NCBI RefSeq assembly: GCF_018691265.1
Contig: NW_024881330.1
Coordinates: forward strand, 14,507,386-14,571,385
DNA: 64,000 nucleotides
Origin: Tyto alba
Taxonomy: Eukaryota > Chordata > Aves > Strigiformes > Tytonidae
Direction of reading: 5' to 3'
Shown here: one piece after another, positions 52,076-64,000 of the stretch
Numbering within the stretch: position 1 is the stretch's first letter
Layout: each line of letters opens with the position of its first letter
Position numbers and translations under genes: made by a program
Notes under the pieces: model-generated
What the model was told of the DNA's origin: nothing
What the model saw: the letters and a program-made list of their open reading frames with translations, nothing else
Databases searched by the model: none

Positions 52076-53162
52076 GACATTGTGTCCCTGCTGTGGATTT
52101 TGTTCCTGTGGGACATAAACCAAATGGACGAGTGCAAAAAGATGAATAGAACCTGGCAGAAGGGAAGAGTGGGACGGCACTGGAAAATATGGGGAGATGA
52201 AGCTGAGCTACAGGAGCCTGTGAGAAGGTGACAGTGGCAGGAGCAGCCCACCGATGCACTGCAGAGACGGCTGGGTGCAGACAGGTGTACCGACTGTTGA
52301 GTGGGCTGGAAAGTGTTGAAAAATCCCCTGTTGGCAAGAATAGGACCGGCCTTCTCTGAACCTTTCATAACCCTATAAGATTAATTCTTCACAGGTGCAA
52401 GGACACCTCAAAGGGAGGAATTTTAGCTTCTCTGTCTTCTTTCACTTCAGACGGGACAGAGGGGCTGTTTGCACTCATCAAAGGTCATGTACATCATCGG
52501 TTTCCATTAGCCTGGACACCATCAAGTAAAACCTCAGTCTCTAGCCCCTTCAAATAACTTGAAACAGCTGCTCTGATATTTTCAAGCACAAGCAGAAGGA
52601 ATGGGTTGTGGTTATGGGATCATATCCAAGTGAGTGAACAATTCTGTAAAACGGTTACAAGCAGCCAGCCACTAACTGATAATGGTTACGCACCTGTATC
52701 CCTGCGTGGACCTGCAAAGGGGTTCAAAGTTTTGGAAGCATCAGCATTGAAGGCTTCTCTACTAAAAAATAAAATATAAGAAAAACAATCTTAGAGGTGA
52801 CACAGATCACAGACTGTTTTTATACTAGGGAAGCAAATCGCCACCGTGTTGCCTTGTGTCAGCCCCAGAGGTTATTATTTTAGTGCCCAGGATTCAGCAG
52901 CAGTGAAGGTTATGTGCATGTGCAGATAACAGCAAAGGAAGTTTGCTCCAGATCTCCTCTTTCCCTTTTTTTTCTGTCACATTGCAGTTCTCCCCTGGCA
53001 TTCCCTATCACTGATTGCCTCTTGCTCTGATTTTATCTGGGATGTCTGAGGATGCATTTTGTCTGACGACATGCTTTTGAATAAACAGTACTTTTAAAGG
53101 GGTGCTGGTTATATGCATGAAAATGTGGTAATAGCTAGCCTGATTTCCTTCTGGCATAATTT

Positions 53163-53226
53163 AGGAGTAAATCCATTGACATCAGTAGAATTGAGTGGAT
53201 ATAAATACAATTAAAGTCAGGTCCCG
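53163..53226. repeat. Fragment of the same type of ancient palindromic repeat
   Basis: AGGAGTAAATCCATTGACAT, CAGTAGAATTGAGTGGATAT and a GTCAGGTCCC end follow the loop and second arm of the hairpin repeat described for 49.6 kb (GGAGTAACTCCATTGACTTC through to ...GATCTGGCCC). It is strongly diverged. Confidence 0.4.
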
Positions 53227-56200
53227 CATTTTAAAGGTTAAGCCTAGAAAACAGTGTAACTTACTCTCCCCCCTCTCTTTTCTCTTTCAAGCCCCGCCAC
53301 AAATATGAATGTTTTAATTGGGGTTTAATCTATTTCTGCCCAGTTATTCAAACATCTGTCAGTAAAGAATTTTATGAGATGCAGAGTTGAAGCCCTGCTG
53401 ACCCCCTACCTATCTTTAGAAAAGTCTTGCTGGCTGCTGGTTCTGAAAAACAGCAGCAGCAGTTGTTCTTTTTTCCCTTGGTCAGTTATATCAAGCAATG
53501 TATCTGTAGCTATGTTTAGTTCTGAACACAAACATGAGGCAGAAATGGAAGCTTTTTGGCAAAGCAAAGAACATGATTTTCAGCTCATTCGCACAGAATG
53601 GTGTTAATTAATAGATTGTTTTCTGACAAATAGTTAATTGTGCCTGACTGTTTTCCATATGGCTAAGGAAATAAAAAAGCTAGTGAGGACATGGTATTTA
53701 AAAATCCAGAAATTTTGGTATGAAACCACTGGTATGATATCCAATCCCATTTCCTATACTTCTAAAATGGGTTATAGCAATATTTGCATATGACAGTGTT
53801 ACTGAAATACATGGTTTCCAATTTTCTTTTTGCACTTTTGTACTGGTGCTACTCAACTGAGTTATTTACGATTTTTTTATACCAGTATAATATAAGATGT
53901 TTAGGCCAGTACAAACTGCAGAAGAGATCTCAATGAAAAGACCAATAATTAGCTTCACAGTAGGAATAAAGCTAGAAGAAATAATTTGTAAAATTTCTGA
54001 GTGACTTCAATGCAAACACGTATCTAATACCAAGGGTAAATTAGGTATGGTCACCTTGATAATATTCATATGTGTTTGTCCTCTTGGGGTTTTCACTTTC
54101 TTGTATCTGCAGAAGTAATAGTTCTATGATCTTCATGTTACCCTCAGCCAGTTATTACTGTAAATGGCTGGCACTTGCTGGCTGGGGTGATTTATTAGCC
54201 CACAGCAGGAAAGTCTTCCATTGATGAAATCAGTTGGTTCATGAGATCGTATATCTCTTATGCCAAAAATAATTTCTTCAGATATGTGATGTGTTTGTTA
54301 AGAGATGTAAGAGTCTTAATGCCATTACCAGGAAGTTCTTTATTTTATTAAATTATGTATTTCAGGGGTAAATCCTAAATCTGAAACCTTAGTTTCCCGT
54401 CCTGGCCTCACAGAGATAATGTGTTTATCTGTTTATACTAACTTTGGAAATTAACTTTATTCCTCCTAAGTTTTTCTTCTAAAGGAATGTTCAGTTCCCA
54501 GTAGAATAGTCCTGTGAGTAGTTAAATGCTGTGATTATTGTAAAAATGTGAAACACTGAGAATTAGAACCAGATAAAGAGTATTAGCTTTCAAAATTGCG
54601 TAGCTTATAGCATGTAATTTGCTGATAGTTGTAGGATTTGGGTCTGTAGATTGATGGCCCTAGTTGTGTATCTTTTAGTAATCTAGATGAAATAACATGG
54701 CACAGCACTAAATCCATTTGTCCTGTTTGGCTAATTTAAAGCTCAGCATAGATAACTGCCAAGTAGAAGGTTCTTTATGTTTGTCTTCCTTGTATGGCTT
54801 TGCTGAATATTCATAGTTTCTATTAACACATGCCCTTCAATATTTGCCACATTTTTGTCATAGATAGTAGATTAATTAAAAGAGTTTTTGCCATAAACCC
54901 CTGGGCTGTGATCTTGTCAGACCTTGTAATGTAAATAGCATCAGGTCTGGGAAAGTGATGCCTCTTGGGAAGTGACAGTTCACATCCTGACCATAGGTCC
55001 AAACCCCGTATCTTAAATACTTTTACTTTAGGAATATTTCTTCTACTACCACCTCGTGAAATAAAGAGGTTTTATGAAAGCTGAGCTCTCATTTTTATTG
55101 TAGGTTCCTAGACACAGAGAAGAGATTGAAACTATGGAATGTGAGCAAAGTGAAAAGGCTTGGTGGATCAGCAAGAAATAAAAAAGTATTTTAAATACCA
55201 AGCAAACCTCAGTTTATTTTCAAGTCCCACTTGACATCCCCAAGGGAGCCTTGGCTGGCTAGAGTTGGTAATACTGGTTTCCTATAAAAGCTGCCTTGTC
55301 AGTTATTTTTGCAGTGTTAGGGATATGTGTGCATTTCTTCACGTACCAGATAGGTAGTGGTGACAGCTATCCAGCAAATCACAGGACCAGTGTCAAACTG
55401 CAGTTATCCTCTAGCTCTGAACTTTCTCTCCTGCATTCTTCCCACTTACGCATTTCCTCTGTGACCATCACTCCCCTGAAATTACTTTTGCAGGGTTAGA
55501 GTAATGACCATCTTAAAAAGATATTTAGCTAAAAAAACACAATTTTGAGTTTTCTGTTGGTCTCCTAAGCTGCAATGATACCTGACTTCACCAGTATCCC
55601 CAGGACAAGAGTGGCACATGGTCCAGCGTGGGCAACAATTTCCTAATGGTGAAACTGGCCAAGGACTGTGACAGAGTAGCTGGGAAGGTTTTACAGAACA
55701 GGCTAGACAAATCTTGGGGGCAAGGTCTGTCCTTTCCTGAGCAGAGGCTGAATGAGTTGTTGTTTCAGGTCATCTTCAGCCCTCTTTCTATGAATCTGAG
55801 CATTCACATTTCTGAACCATGACTGACTTAAGCCTTCTTGGAAGACAGAAAACAGATGTTCCCAGCTTTTCAGTGGGGCAGGTGGTATTTTTTTATTAGA
55901 TCCCATTTGTCTTCTTTACCTATTTCTTAGAAAACTAACAAATCCCAGATCAGGCAGAGCTCTCTGAAAGGGCAAAGATTTTAAAATTCAACTTTGTCCT
56001 GGTTAAGGAGTGAAAGAAAATGAATTGGATATTATTTGGAATAACTGTTCATTTCCTACCTCTGCTGGGGTTCGCCAGTACTGAAGTCCACCATGAAGAG
56101 CTACCGGATGGTTTTCCAGGTCTCCATACTGGTTGCCAAGGTGTGGCAAACTGGAAACCTGTTTGGTGGACAGAGTTCTCTTGGAGATCAGCTGGGTTTC

Positions 56201-58742
56201 TGGGAAAAAAGGTAATCATCCAGACCATCAGAAAATTTTGAATTTGGTAAACAAATTCTAATCGAAATTACATGTTTAAGCTCTTTTTTTTTCCCCAGCA
56301 ATAAAGCAGGTATATTCCTTGAGTATCTTAGCTTGTGGAGGTCTGTCATTGTGCTGGCAGAGGTACAGACTTTCTATCCATTTGAAAAAAGATATGGTCT
56401 CAAATAATTGAATGGCTTTGAAAATGACAACCAGGTAAATAAATAAATCATAAAAAATACAAATATAGGAGCTTTTTGTGATAGATCTTTACTTACATGT
56501 TTAAATAAGTAGGCTTGGATTCCAAACTGTGACTAATTTTCACCAAACATTTCAGAAACCTATGGCTGCTCCACAATTTTTCCAAATTAAGCCAAATTGT
56601 TAAGGATTCTACTTGAATTTTTGCTTTTTTAATAAGGCTTCAAAATATTTCTCAGCATGTTCAAAATTCCAGTAGATGAAGCATAACATATAGATTTTAT
56701 CCGTGTTTTTTGAAGATAATACATTTTTGTGCCAATCAAGTAAGGAATTCACTCATTTTCCTGAGATCATCAGTTATATTGCAGTCCATCAGTATTACTG
56801 AATATTGATCAGTGACACAGTACACTGAAATGACACAGTATTCTGGACTGTCCTTGAGACAACATAATAGTAATGACAAAGAAGCATCTTGTTTTCTTTG
56901 TATTGCTCCCCTACTATTTTTTCTTCTATCACTTGTGATTTATAATGATCCTTGAGTAAAGTAGTCATATCTGTCAGTCTTCGAAAGGTACCAGTCATGA
57001 TGGACCATTATTTCTGAGACTGAACATTAGGAAAGACAGTGTGCTAGAGAAAGGCACAGAACATCTTCTGGGACAGATTTCAGTCACTATAGTTTTAATG
57101 TAGACATTGATAATTACCTGTCCTTCACCAAGCAGACACTGTAATCATTCCAAATGGCATTTTACATGTTTGAGCCATCATTAAAAACTGCAAGCTGCTT
57201 TCAAATCAAAACTCCACCTCCAGCATTCACATTTGATTGGGCGCTGTTGACAAGTATTCTTGAGCTAATGATAGAAATTCATGCGCTTTTACTGAATTGA
57301 AAGATTAGATGTGTGTATCTTTTGAGGTAATGGGTATTATTACTCATTTATATCATTTATATGTGATACCCACCTGATCAGCTGAAGTTTGATTCAATTG
57401 TAAATTATAGACTCTTCAGAGATAGTGAGTTGAAACTATGGTATGTTTACATTGATTCTGCTCCTGTACAGTTACTGTTATGCCCAGTGATGATGAAGAA
57501 CTCCCTCATAAAATGTTTCACCTTGGCTTAAACAGAAAACTCTGCTCACAGTAAAACTCGGGCACATAGCAATCTGCAGGGCATAGGAGAGAACTATGGT
57601 TGCTGTTGGCAACCCAGAGCATACCTGGGGAAAACTCGTTTTCCCCACCACTGAGTAACAGTATCTGTTCTTGAGCAGATGCACAGGAGATGTGGTAGAG
57701 CTTCCAAAGCTCCCTGTTTGTTGTCTTGCCTCTAACTCAAAGGCATTCACAGATATGATCCCTTTTCTTCTGTGGCTGACCCCTGATGTGCGAAGTAGCT
57801 CCAAGGACTGAAGAGGAAGATACAGGACTATGTCATGGACCTTATTAGTGTTTCCTAAGGCAAGCCTGGCTTCCTGGAGGAAGGGAACTGCTGTTTTCCC
57901 CCCAGTACTAGGATTTTTGTGCTTTGGGGTCCAGTGATTATTTTGGAGACAACACAGCTGCTCATCTCTCCCAGAACTGAGCTATGTCTTAGAGGTACAG
58001 TTCCTCCCCACATTTTAATTCTGTGATTTTTATTTAAATATTTATTAAACTTTAGGCAGCTTCTATCACCAGCTTTTCAGTGATGTGTTCGTAAGATGTG
58101 TTTCAGAAAGCAAGTTTACAGCCACTCTCACAGTTTGCGGAGCCCAGACATCTCATAGATAAGCCATGCGTGAACACACAACAGATTCAAAGGTGTCTGC
58201 TAATAGCATCTTCACTTTTATCCTGAATGTGTGGTATGAACATGCTGGAAGAGAGATTGCTGGGTGAAACACAGTTGCTGGCTGGTCATGGAGGTAGGTA
58301 GTTGTGATTGCCCCCACTTTTGCAGAGGTTTTTGCTTTTATATAGCAGCTTTCTGCTACGTAAAAGAGGTCCACTCTTCAGGCTTTCCATTCATTTGTTC
58401 AATCAGTATAACTGATCAGAAAAGCCTGAGGTTAATGGTCTTTCCTTCCCTTTTTCCTCCTTCCCCTGTGCCTCTTTTATAAACAAGACATGACCTCTTC
58501 CAGCACAGGTCTGTTCCCAGTCAAACTGGCTTTGAATGTCAGTTGAACTGTAGCTGTTCACTATCTCTGAGCCTCAGTGGCCAGTGGAGTTGGGCTGTTC
58601 TGACCTTCCCCTGTGTCTCACTTGCCTTCTGTCTCTGTCCTTGTGACGTATGGGTTGGGCAGGTCTTCCTTGCCACAGCCTCTGAGTGATAAAATGTCCT
58701 CTTCCCTTCCCTGCTCTCCCCTGGCAATTTCTGAGAAGCAAT

Positions 58743-58770
58743 AAAAAAGAAAAAAAAAAAAAAAAAAGAA
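58743..58770 (+). repeat. A-rich simple tract
   Basis: AAAAAAG, then 17 A, then GAAG. Read on the opposite strand it produces a spurious Phe-rich open frame. Confidence 0.88.
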
Positions 58771-59749
58771 GATAGCAAAGTGCAGGTTTTTCTACAGAAA
58801 TCATTTAGCTCAACACTATATCTTTACAGGAGTGGACCTTTGCTGTTAGCAAAGCCCTTCTATCATAAATTACCACTACTTAATTTCAGACAGTGCTCTC
58901 ATGGTCTGAGGAAGTTGCTATAGAAGAAAATGTGTTTTACTCAGAAAGCAGCAGAATGCTTCTTTAAACACAATGGAGTTCCTTTCACCATCTCTAAGAT
59001 GAAAAGCAATCGGTGTCTTTAACAAAGGGTGTGGGGCGTTTACTATCTATCTCCTCTACTCTCTGGCTACAGATTTTCCCTGGAAAGATTCCTGATATTA
59101 TCAAAAAGTTAGAGTCTCCTATCTCACTGCAAAAGAGCTCTTACTTATGTACCTTCAAATCCCAATTTCATACATAGCAAAATGATCCTGGGCCATGGTA
59201 GAGGTTTCTAAAATAGATGAATTACCATTTTTTTCCTTTTTTGAGTCCCTTGGATTTGGATTTCTGCGTATTTAGTTAACCAGTTTCAGTGGACCCATAG
59301 ATCAGAAGAAAGAGAACACATCAGGATTTTAAACTTTTCTCATGCAGCTGTGTGATATATTTTTACTTAAGGTATGTTGTACGGTGAATGAAGTTTATAT
59401 GATGATGTGTTTTCCACTCCCTTACATGCCTTATCTTTTGCAAGGAATCTACTGCAAAGGAAATCCAGAATGTTAAACTCTATCAAGTCAGAAGGATCAA
59501 TGACACACATTTTGTACAATTCTAAATGATTTAAGGTACAAGGCAACTACAAATCATCCTGCAAACCCTTAAGCTATGATAACCATTTTATATGACTACT
59601 ACATTCATATTGATGCACCATTCCTGCAACACATACTCATGAAAAACTGCATGTGTATGGAACAATTATACAACCAACTTTAACTCAGGGGCAACCTAAA
59701 TGATGACTTTCCGATTAAAATCTGGACTTCTTTCATTTTTTCCAGTGTT

Positions 59750-60070
59750 TCATAGACTCACAGAACAGTATAGGTTGTGAGGGAGTTCTTGTGGTTCAAC
59801 CCCCCCTGCTCTAAGCAGAGCCAACTAGACCAGCTTGCTTAGGGCCTTGCCCAGTCATGTTGTGAGTATCTCCATGGGTGGATATTTCACAGTCCGTTCC
59901 AGTGTTTGATCACCATGACATACTGAAAAAGTTTCTCTCAGTGTCAAATCAGAATTTCACTTGTTTCAGCTTGTGGGTATTGAATCCCATCCTCTCACTG
60001 TGCAACTCCAAGAAGAATTTGGCTCCATCTTCTCTGTAGCATGAGAGACATGCAGCCCTCCAGGCTTCCT
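59750..60070 (-). mobile_element. CR1 LINE, 5'-truncated 3' tail, antisense orientation
   Basis: Read on the + strand it starts CATAGACTCACAGAACAGTA, then TTGTGGTTCAACCCCCCC, ACTAGACCAGCTTGC, GTCCGTTCCAGTGTTTGATC and a TTTCTCTCAGTGTCAAATC-type block. This is the reverse-complement order of the CR1 3' region. It is well diverged, has no open frame, and has lost the terminal repeat except for traces. The right limit is approximate. Confidence 0.85.
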
Positions 60071-60469
60071 TCCCTAAGGCCCTAGTCCAAAACCTAAAGA
60101 GTTACTAGAAAAACTCCGGTTGACTTCACCAATCTCTGGGGCAAATCTCCACTACAGAACTGGGATCAGAAATTCTTGTTTGGCTGTAGTAGGAAAGGTC
60201 TCAGATCACCTGCTGTTCTTGTGTGGGTGAGTACAGAGGACTGAGGTGCTTCTCTTGATGCTTAGAGATATTTGGATGTGAGCAAGAGCTGTTTGAAAAT
60301 CCTGCTAGTCCAGAGTCAGGACATTTTCTTGAACATATTGCCATGCTGGTGTGGTGCCTTTTTGACAAAAGCTGGCTTGTGTCTTGTCATTTGAAAGGAT
60401 GTTTAGGAGTTCAGACTTGAACAGACCCATCTTGAGAATGTGTGTCCTGTCTGTGCTCAGCAGTGCCCG

Positions 60470-60640
60470 TGACTGTAGCTGGCAGCGTTCCCCTGGGCTC
60501 TGCTCGGGGCAGCGCGAGGGTTGGCCCCGCGTGGTCGCTGCGGTGGTTCCCACCTGACTTCCACGGCTCTGGCTGCACGCTGGCAGCACGGCCAAGCGTG
60601 TGCATCTCTCGCTCGCTGCTCACAGAAGGCAATATTGTGC
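60470..60640. other. Small CpG-rich, GC-rich patch
   Basis: About 14 CpG dinucleotides lie within roughly 160 bp (GGCAGCG, GCTCGGGGCAGCGCGAGG, CCCCGCGTGGTCGC, CACGGC, GCACGG, CTCGCTCGC). Surrounding intron is nearly CpG-free. It lies about 400 bp beyond the antisense CR1. It may be a small CpG island, an intronic regulatory site, or remnant GC-rich insert sequence. Confidence 0.55.
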
Positions 60641-60763
60641 CCTTTGGGGGATTTTTGTGTGTACACTGACTGTAATCCAGATCTGATAATGGCACAAGCC
60701 ACCTTTGAGCCATCACTGAGCTCAAAGAGAGAGAAGAACAAAACCAGACACATTGTCATTAGC

Positions 60764-60782
60764 TTTTTTTTTTTTTTTTTTT
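60764..60782 (+). repeat. T19 homopolymer
   Basis: 19 uninterrupted T followed by CCCC. It produces spurious Phe- or Lys-rich open frames on both strands. Confidence 0.9.
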
Positions 60783-63504
60783 CCCCTAAACAATGCGCAC
60801 ATTATTTCCTGTTTAAAACTACAAAGCTTAGCAGAAAAACACTTCTCATCCACGTGTGGCGTGGGAGGTGTTGCTATGCCCTGCCTACGACTATCACACC
60901 CACTCCCGCATTGTAAATTGCCTCCCATCAAACAAGATCACAGAAGTACCAGCGTAGTTGCATATACCGGGGTTTATGTGATGTATTTCTGCATCACTGC
61001 TGTTCATCTTGCAAAAATCCTTTTCAGTCCCAGCTGTTATTTTCAGGAATTGACAATAGGTTTCTGTAAATGAATCAAAGTTACTCTTAACATGGACATA
61101 GCCTTTCATCAAAAGATGATGAAAAGGCAAGAAATACATAGCAGAACATATCCCAGCCTGTGTGGAAGCTGACTCTTGTCAGCACGGAGAGATTTTAAGT
61201 GAGGAAGGAGGGAAAATAGCAAAAGTTTCTGAAAATTCTTTCTTGGTTGATCCTCCTATGCTCTGTTTGGGGGGATAGTGCAGCTCCGGGATTAGGGAGA
61301 GGGTGTTGGAAAAGGTGGTTAAACCACATCCTGTAAGCGTAAACTTGCTACCTTCACAGCAGTTCTCTGAAAGGCCACGTTTTGGATACTTGCTGCAGTG
61401 GAGTCCGCTGACAATATATAATTTGTTTAGTAAACAGGGAATGTAATTGAAATGTCCCTTTTGAGTTAATGAAAATATAAAACAGCTTTCCAGAGCAGAC
61501 CGAGACCTCTAATTTAATTATCTGTGAGCCTCACAAATTAAAAGTATCCTTTCATCCATTCCTGGCAGCCTGAAGTAGATGAATAACTGAAATTCAAAGA
61601 AAAACCTTACAGAAAGGAGACCTGGCAGATGAAAGAGCAAAGGGCCAAACCATTTGTAAAAGGATTTATCTCCACTGAGATGCCCATTGTCTTTACGGCA
61701 ACTAATTATATGTGAAAACTATTAAAGATTTGGAAGCTGTGATACCCATTAAAGGGCCAGGGGTCCCCATCGCCTGCGGGAAAAACAAGCTGGCTCCTCT
61801 TTGAAATATTGTTTGCTATGTATCAGAGGAGTTACTCTTTAAGGGTACATTGCAAGCAGAGCTCTAAGCACATGAGCAGTTGCCAGAAAGCCAGCAGGAG
61901 CAGCCGTAAGGTAGCGTTCAGCTTGCTATGTTGTTATTTGCAGTCAGTCCTTCAGACCACGTATTGGGCCCTAAAGCAAAGCCTGGAGCAATGCTGCCCC
62001 ACCACTGCAAAGGCATCCAGAAGCAGACAGGGCTCAGGAGCATCCTTGGTGCAGTGGGGTCTGGTGTGTCCTAACTCTGCGTGATCTGTCTGCCTTCTGC
62101 ATCGAAGCGCTTTTGCTCATGTCTTAGCCAAAGGCTGATGGACAAGTCTCCACACAGCTGCTGAAATAGAGCAGCCGTTCTTGCTCACTTTTTGTCCGCT
62201 TTCACATTTACGTCTGTTCTTGCTGGGTGTGTTACAGCAGCCTTTGCCACCCCAGCAGGCTGTGGTGTCCATCTGGAAACGCAGAGCATTTAGGCTGAGT
62301 TTGCAGAAGAAGCCTGTGGCTGATCAAGGAGTGAATACAGATGTCCTCTGGTGTCATCCCAGACCTGGCCATCACATTGTTATACAAAAAATTAGTTTTT
62401 ATCCATGCCATACATTAAATATTTCCTGAATTTGGAAATGTAAACCGGAGAGGTGCATATGGGAAATAATGGGGTTTGAACTTCACAGGGTGAATATATG
62501 AGGAGCAAAGAGGTTTACGAGTAGCAAAAAGGATGCTTCACTGCACTCTTTTTTTTTTGTTTAGAATACATTCTCCCTTCTCAGGTTTGTACTTGAAGAT
62601 TTTGACCTAGAGGCACAGTGTGTCTAGGAAAGAAAAAAAAACAAGTTTGCTTCTGGTATAAACATTTACAGCTTCTTTGACCTGACCTGGAATTTCACCT
62701 GGGAATATAGGCAGTGACCTCAGCTGAGATGAGCAGAGCATGGAGAGGAGGCACTGGTACCTGCTGCTTAGAGTTACCTGAACAGTGCCCAGAAGTGCAG
62801 CAAAAAATTTTCTGATTCATTTTTAGTGGTGGGAGGTTTGAGGAGTACTGATTTTTCTTTTCTGTTGTTCATCTAGATTTGATCCAACATTTGTGACTTT
62901 GAAAAAGGGTTGAATTTGAAGTTTTTTAGAGTGGATGGTGATTTTATTTGTCTGCAACACAGATCAATGCACACTGAATTGTACGTGTGCAGGTGGGAAC
63001 TGAAGCGAAGAAGCTGCCACAAGTGCTAGAATTCTGCATAATTTTGTCTAAGAAGCTGGCCCTAACCATCATCTAAAATGGTGCCTCTAAAATGTATCTC
63101 AAATGATACTTAAATTTACTCTTAGAGAAGTATTTCATGTTATCTTTATATGTCAGATTTTAAAACCTTTAGAAGTTGAACAAATCCTTCACTTAGCTGC
63201 TCATGAGAAGCATGTTTTTTGCATTTGTTTTATAATTTGCTATTATACTCATGCTTGGTATGACACTTGCTTGATCTGGATTAATTTCCTTGCTGATTTG
63301 TTCTGAATGTGCCCTGTAGGCTAATGGTATATTACCAGCCTCTCTTCTTCCTTTGTAGAATTTTCTGTTACCACTTACGGGACAGCATGTTCTCTTTGAC
63401 ACCTTCCAGAAGTGCCAACTGCCTGTTGAACAGCATGGCATCAGCTGTTAAAGCCTGACCCAAGGCCCAGCAAAATCAGGGAACACTAACACAACTCCAG
63501 GTTT

Positions 63505-63600
63505 TTGAGGAAAGGCAGTATCTTTTATTAGATCAGCTGTTACAGTTGGAAAAACACAGACAAGCTTTCAGGCGCACAAATCCTTCTCCAGGTCTGAAAT
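63505..63600 (-). repeat. Ancient amniote interspersed repeat, 3' end, antisense
   Basis: On the - strand it reads GGAGAAGGATTTGTGCGCCT, GAAAGCTTGTCTGTG, TTTTTCCAACTGTAACAGCT, GATCTAATAAAAGATACTGC and CTTTCCTC. The GAAAGCTTGTCT ... GGTCTAATAAAAGATAT(T) signature is one I know as the end of an old, widely dispersed amniote repeat. The family name is not certain. Confidence 0.55.
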
Positions 63601-64000
63601 AGCAGCAGTGTTGCTTACACCAGCATTCCTTAGCAGTGAGACAGCTATGGTCCCAGCAAGGTTTAAAAAATGTGTTTTAAAGTGTGTGTATTGCGTGGCC
63701 TTTCTTACTGGGGAGGGTTCCTAGCAGGACACAGGCAAACTTCATTCTCCTCTCTCCCCTTCTCAGTATGCACCCTACAAACAGGGAATACGTCCTACAA
63801 GGAGAGGTAGTATAAGTTCACTTGTTCTTGAGAAAAAGTCTTCAGTACCTCATGACCGAGCCATGTCTTCTCCATAGTCAGGTTGCTATTGGGAGGGACT
63901 GGGGCAAAGCTGTGGGCTTTGCTCTGCAGGTGGTAACTGCAGGATCTGTGCTGGAAATTCTGGCTCCTAATGTTTATGGCCATCCAGCAAATAGTTGTGG

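Larger units (their letters stand above)
39033..64000 (+). other. SNTB1: SNTB1 downstream intron (5' part), at least 24.9 kb
   Basis: It begins at the GTAATG donor in phase 0. I looked for the next syntrophin exon (PH2 strands with a LLIYD-type motif) and did not see it, so the intron most likely continues beyond the window. Contents are a 28-A run 169 nt into the intron, a G-rich patch with a G-quadruplex-type motif at 45.9 kb, fragments of very old repeats at 49.6, 51.9, 53.2 and 63.5 kb, an antisense CR1 at 59.8-60.1 kb, and a small CpG-rich patch at 60.5 kb. Stretches such as 39.3-45.6, 46.5-48.9 and 53.3-59.7 kb show nothing I can name apart from homopolymers. Confidence 0.82.

Noticed and set aside
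51816..52337. 173-codon open frame on the minus strand
   Set aside because: It overlaps a probable old repeat fragment, ends in low-complexity Thr/Ile/Asn residues and has no domain.
55090..55185. Acceptor-like TTTTTATTGTAG followed by a GTTCCT (Val-Pro) start, as expected for the next syntrophin exon
   Set aside because: After Val-Pro the peptide does not follow the PH2 sequence, and there is no matching donor.
56080..56216. Exon-like open stretch ending in AAAAAAG|GTAATC
   Set aside because: The frame reads through smoothly to a donor-like site, but the peptide matches no syntrophin or other family and the upstream acceptor is poor.
63340..63455. Acceptor-like CTTCTTCCTTTGTAG followed by an open frame of about 30 codons
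   Set aside because: The peptide does not match syntrophin PH2 and ends at a stop. It is most likely a pseudo-exon next to an old repeat.

Overview
The window looks like nuclear DNA from a bird, and almost all of it is intron. The evidence is spliced vertebrate exons separated by introns of tens of kilobases, very low repeat density, two 5'-truncated CR1 LINE tails (one ending in an ATTCT-type microsatellite), faint MIR-like fossils, and no Alu, L1 or other young SINE. A non-avian sauropsid is not strictly excluded. I cannot name the species.

One gene is recognisable: SNTB1 (beta-1-syntrophin), on the + strand. Two internal coding exons are present, probably coding exons 2 and 3. Exon 23607-23823 (217 nt) encodes the last strand of the PDZ domain, the Ser/Pro-rich linker and the start of the second half of the split PH1 domain. 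Exon 38825-39032 (208 nt) encodes the rest of PH1 and the first residues of PH2. They join in frame (AG|A = Arg) across a 15,001-bp intron with consensus splice sites. The first exon and the later exons (rest of PH2 and the SU domain) lie outside the window.

Layout: 1-23606 is the 3' part of the upstream intron (a T/TTTG-rich tract, poly-A, MIR-like fossils, small hairpins). 23607-23823 is an exon. 23824-38824 is a full intron (a fossil inverted-repeat element, a CR1 tail with a compound pentamer microsatellite, two MIR-like fossils, a 25-bp palindrome, an AT-rich homeodomain/octamer-type patch). 38825-39032 is an exon. 39033-64000 is the 5' part of a long downstream intron (a G-quadruplex-type tract, several old repeat fragments, an antisense CR1, a small CpG-rich patch). 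I see no second protein gene, no tRNA or rRNA, no CRISPR array and no intact transposon. The other open frames are short, lack recognisable domains and look like chance.

I found no new biological system. The items most worth checking are the 24-T run in the polypyrimidine tract of the first exon, the compound pentamer array at the CR1 tail, the fossil inverted-repeat element, the palindromes, the CpG-rich patch and two candidate conserved non-coding patches.
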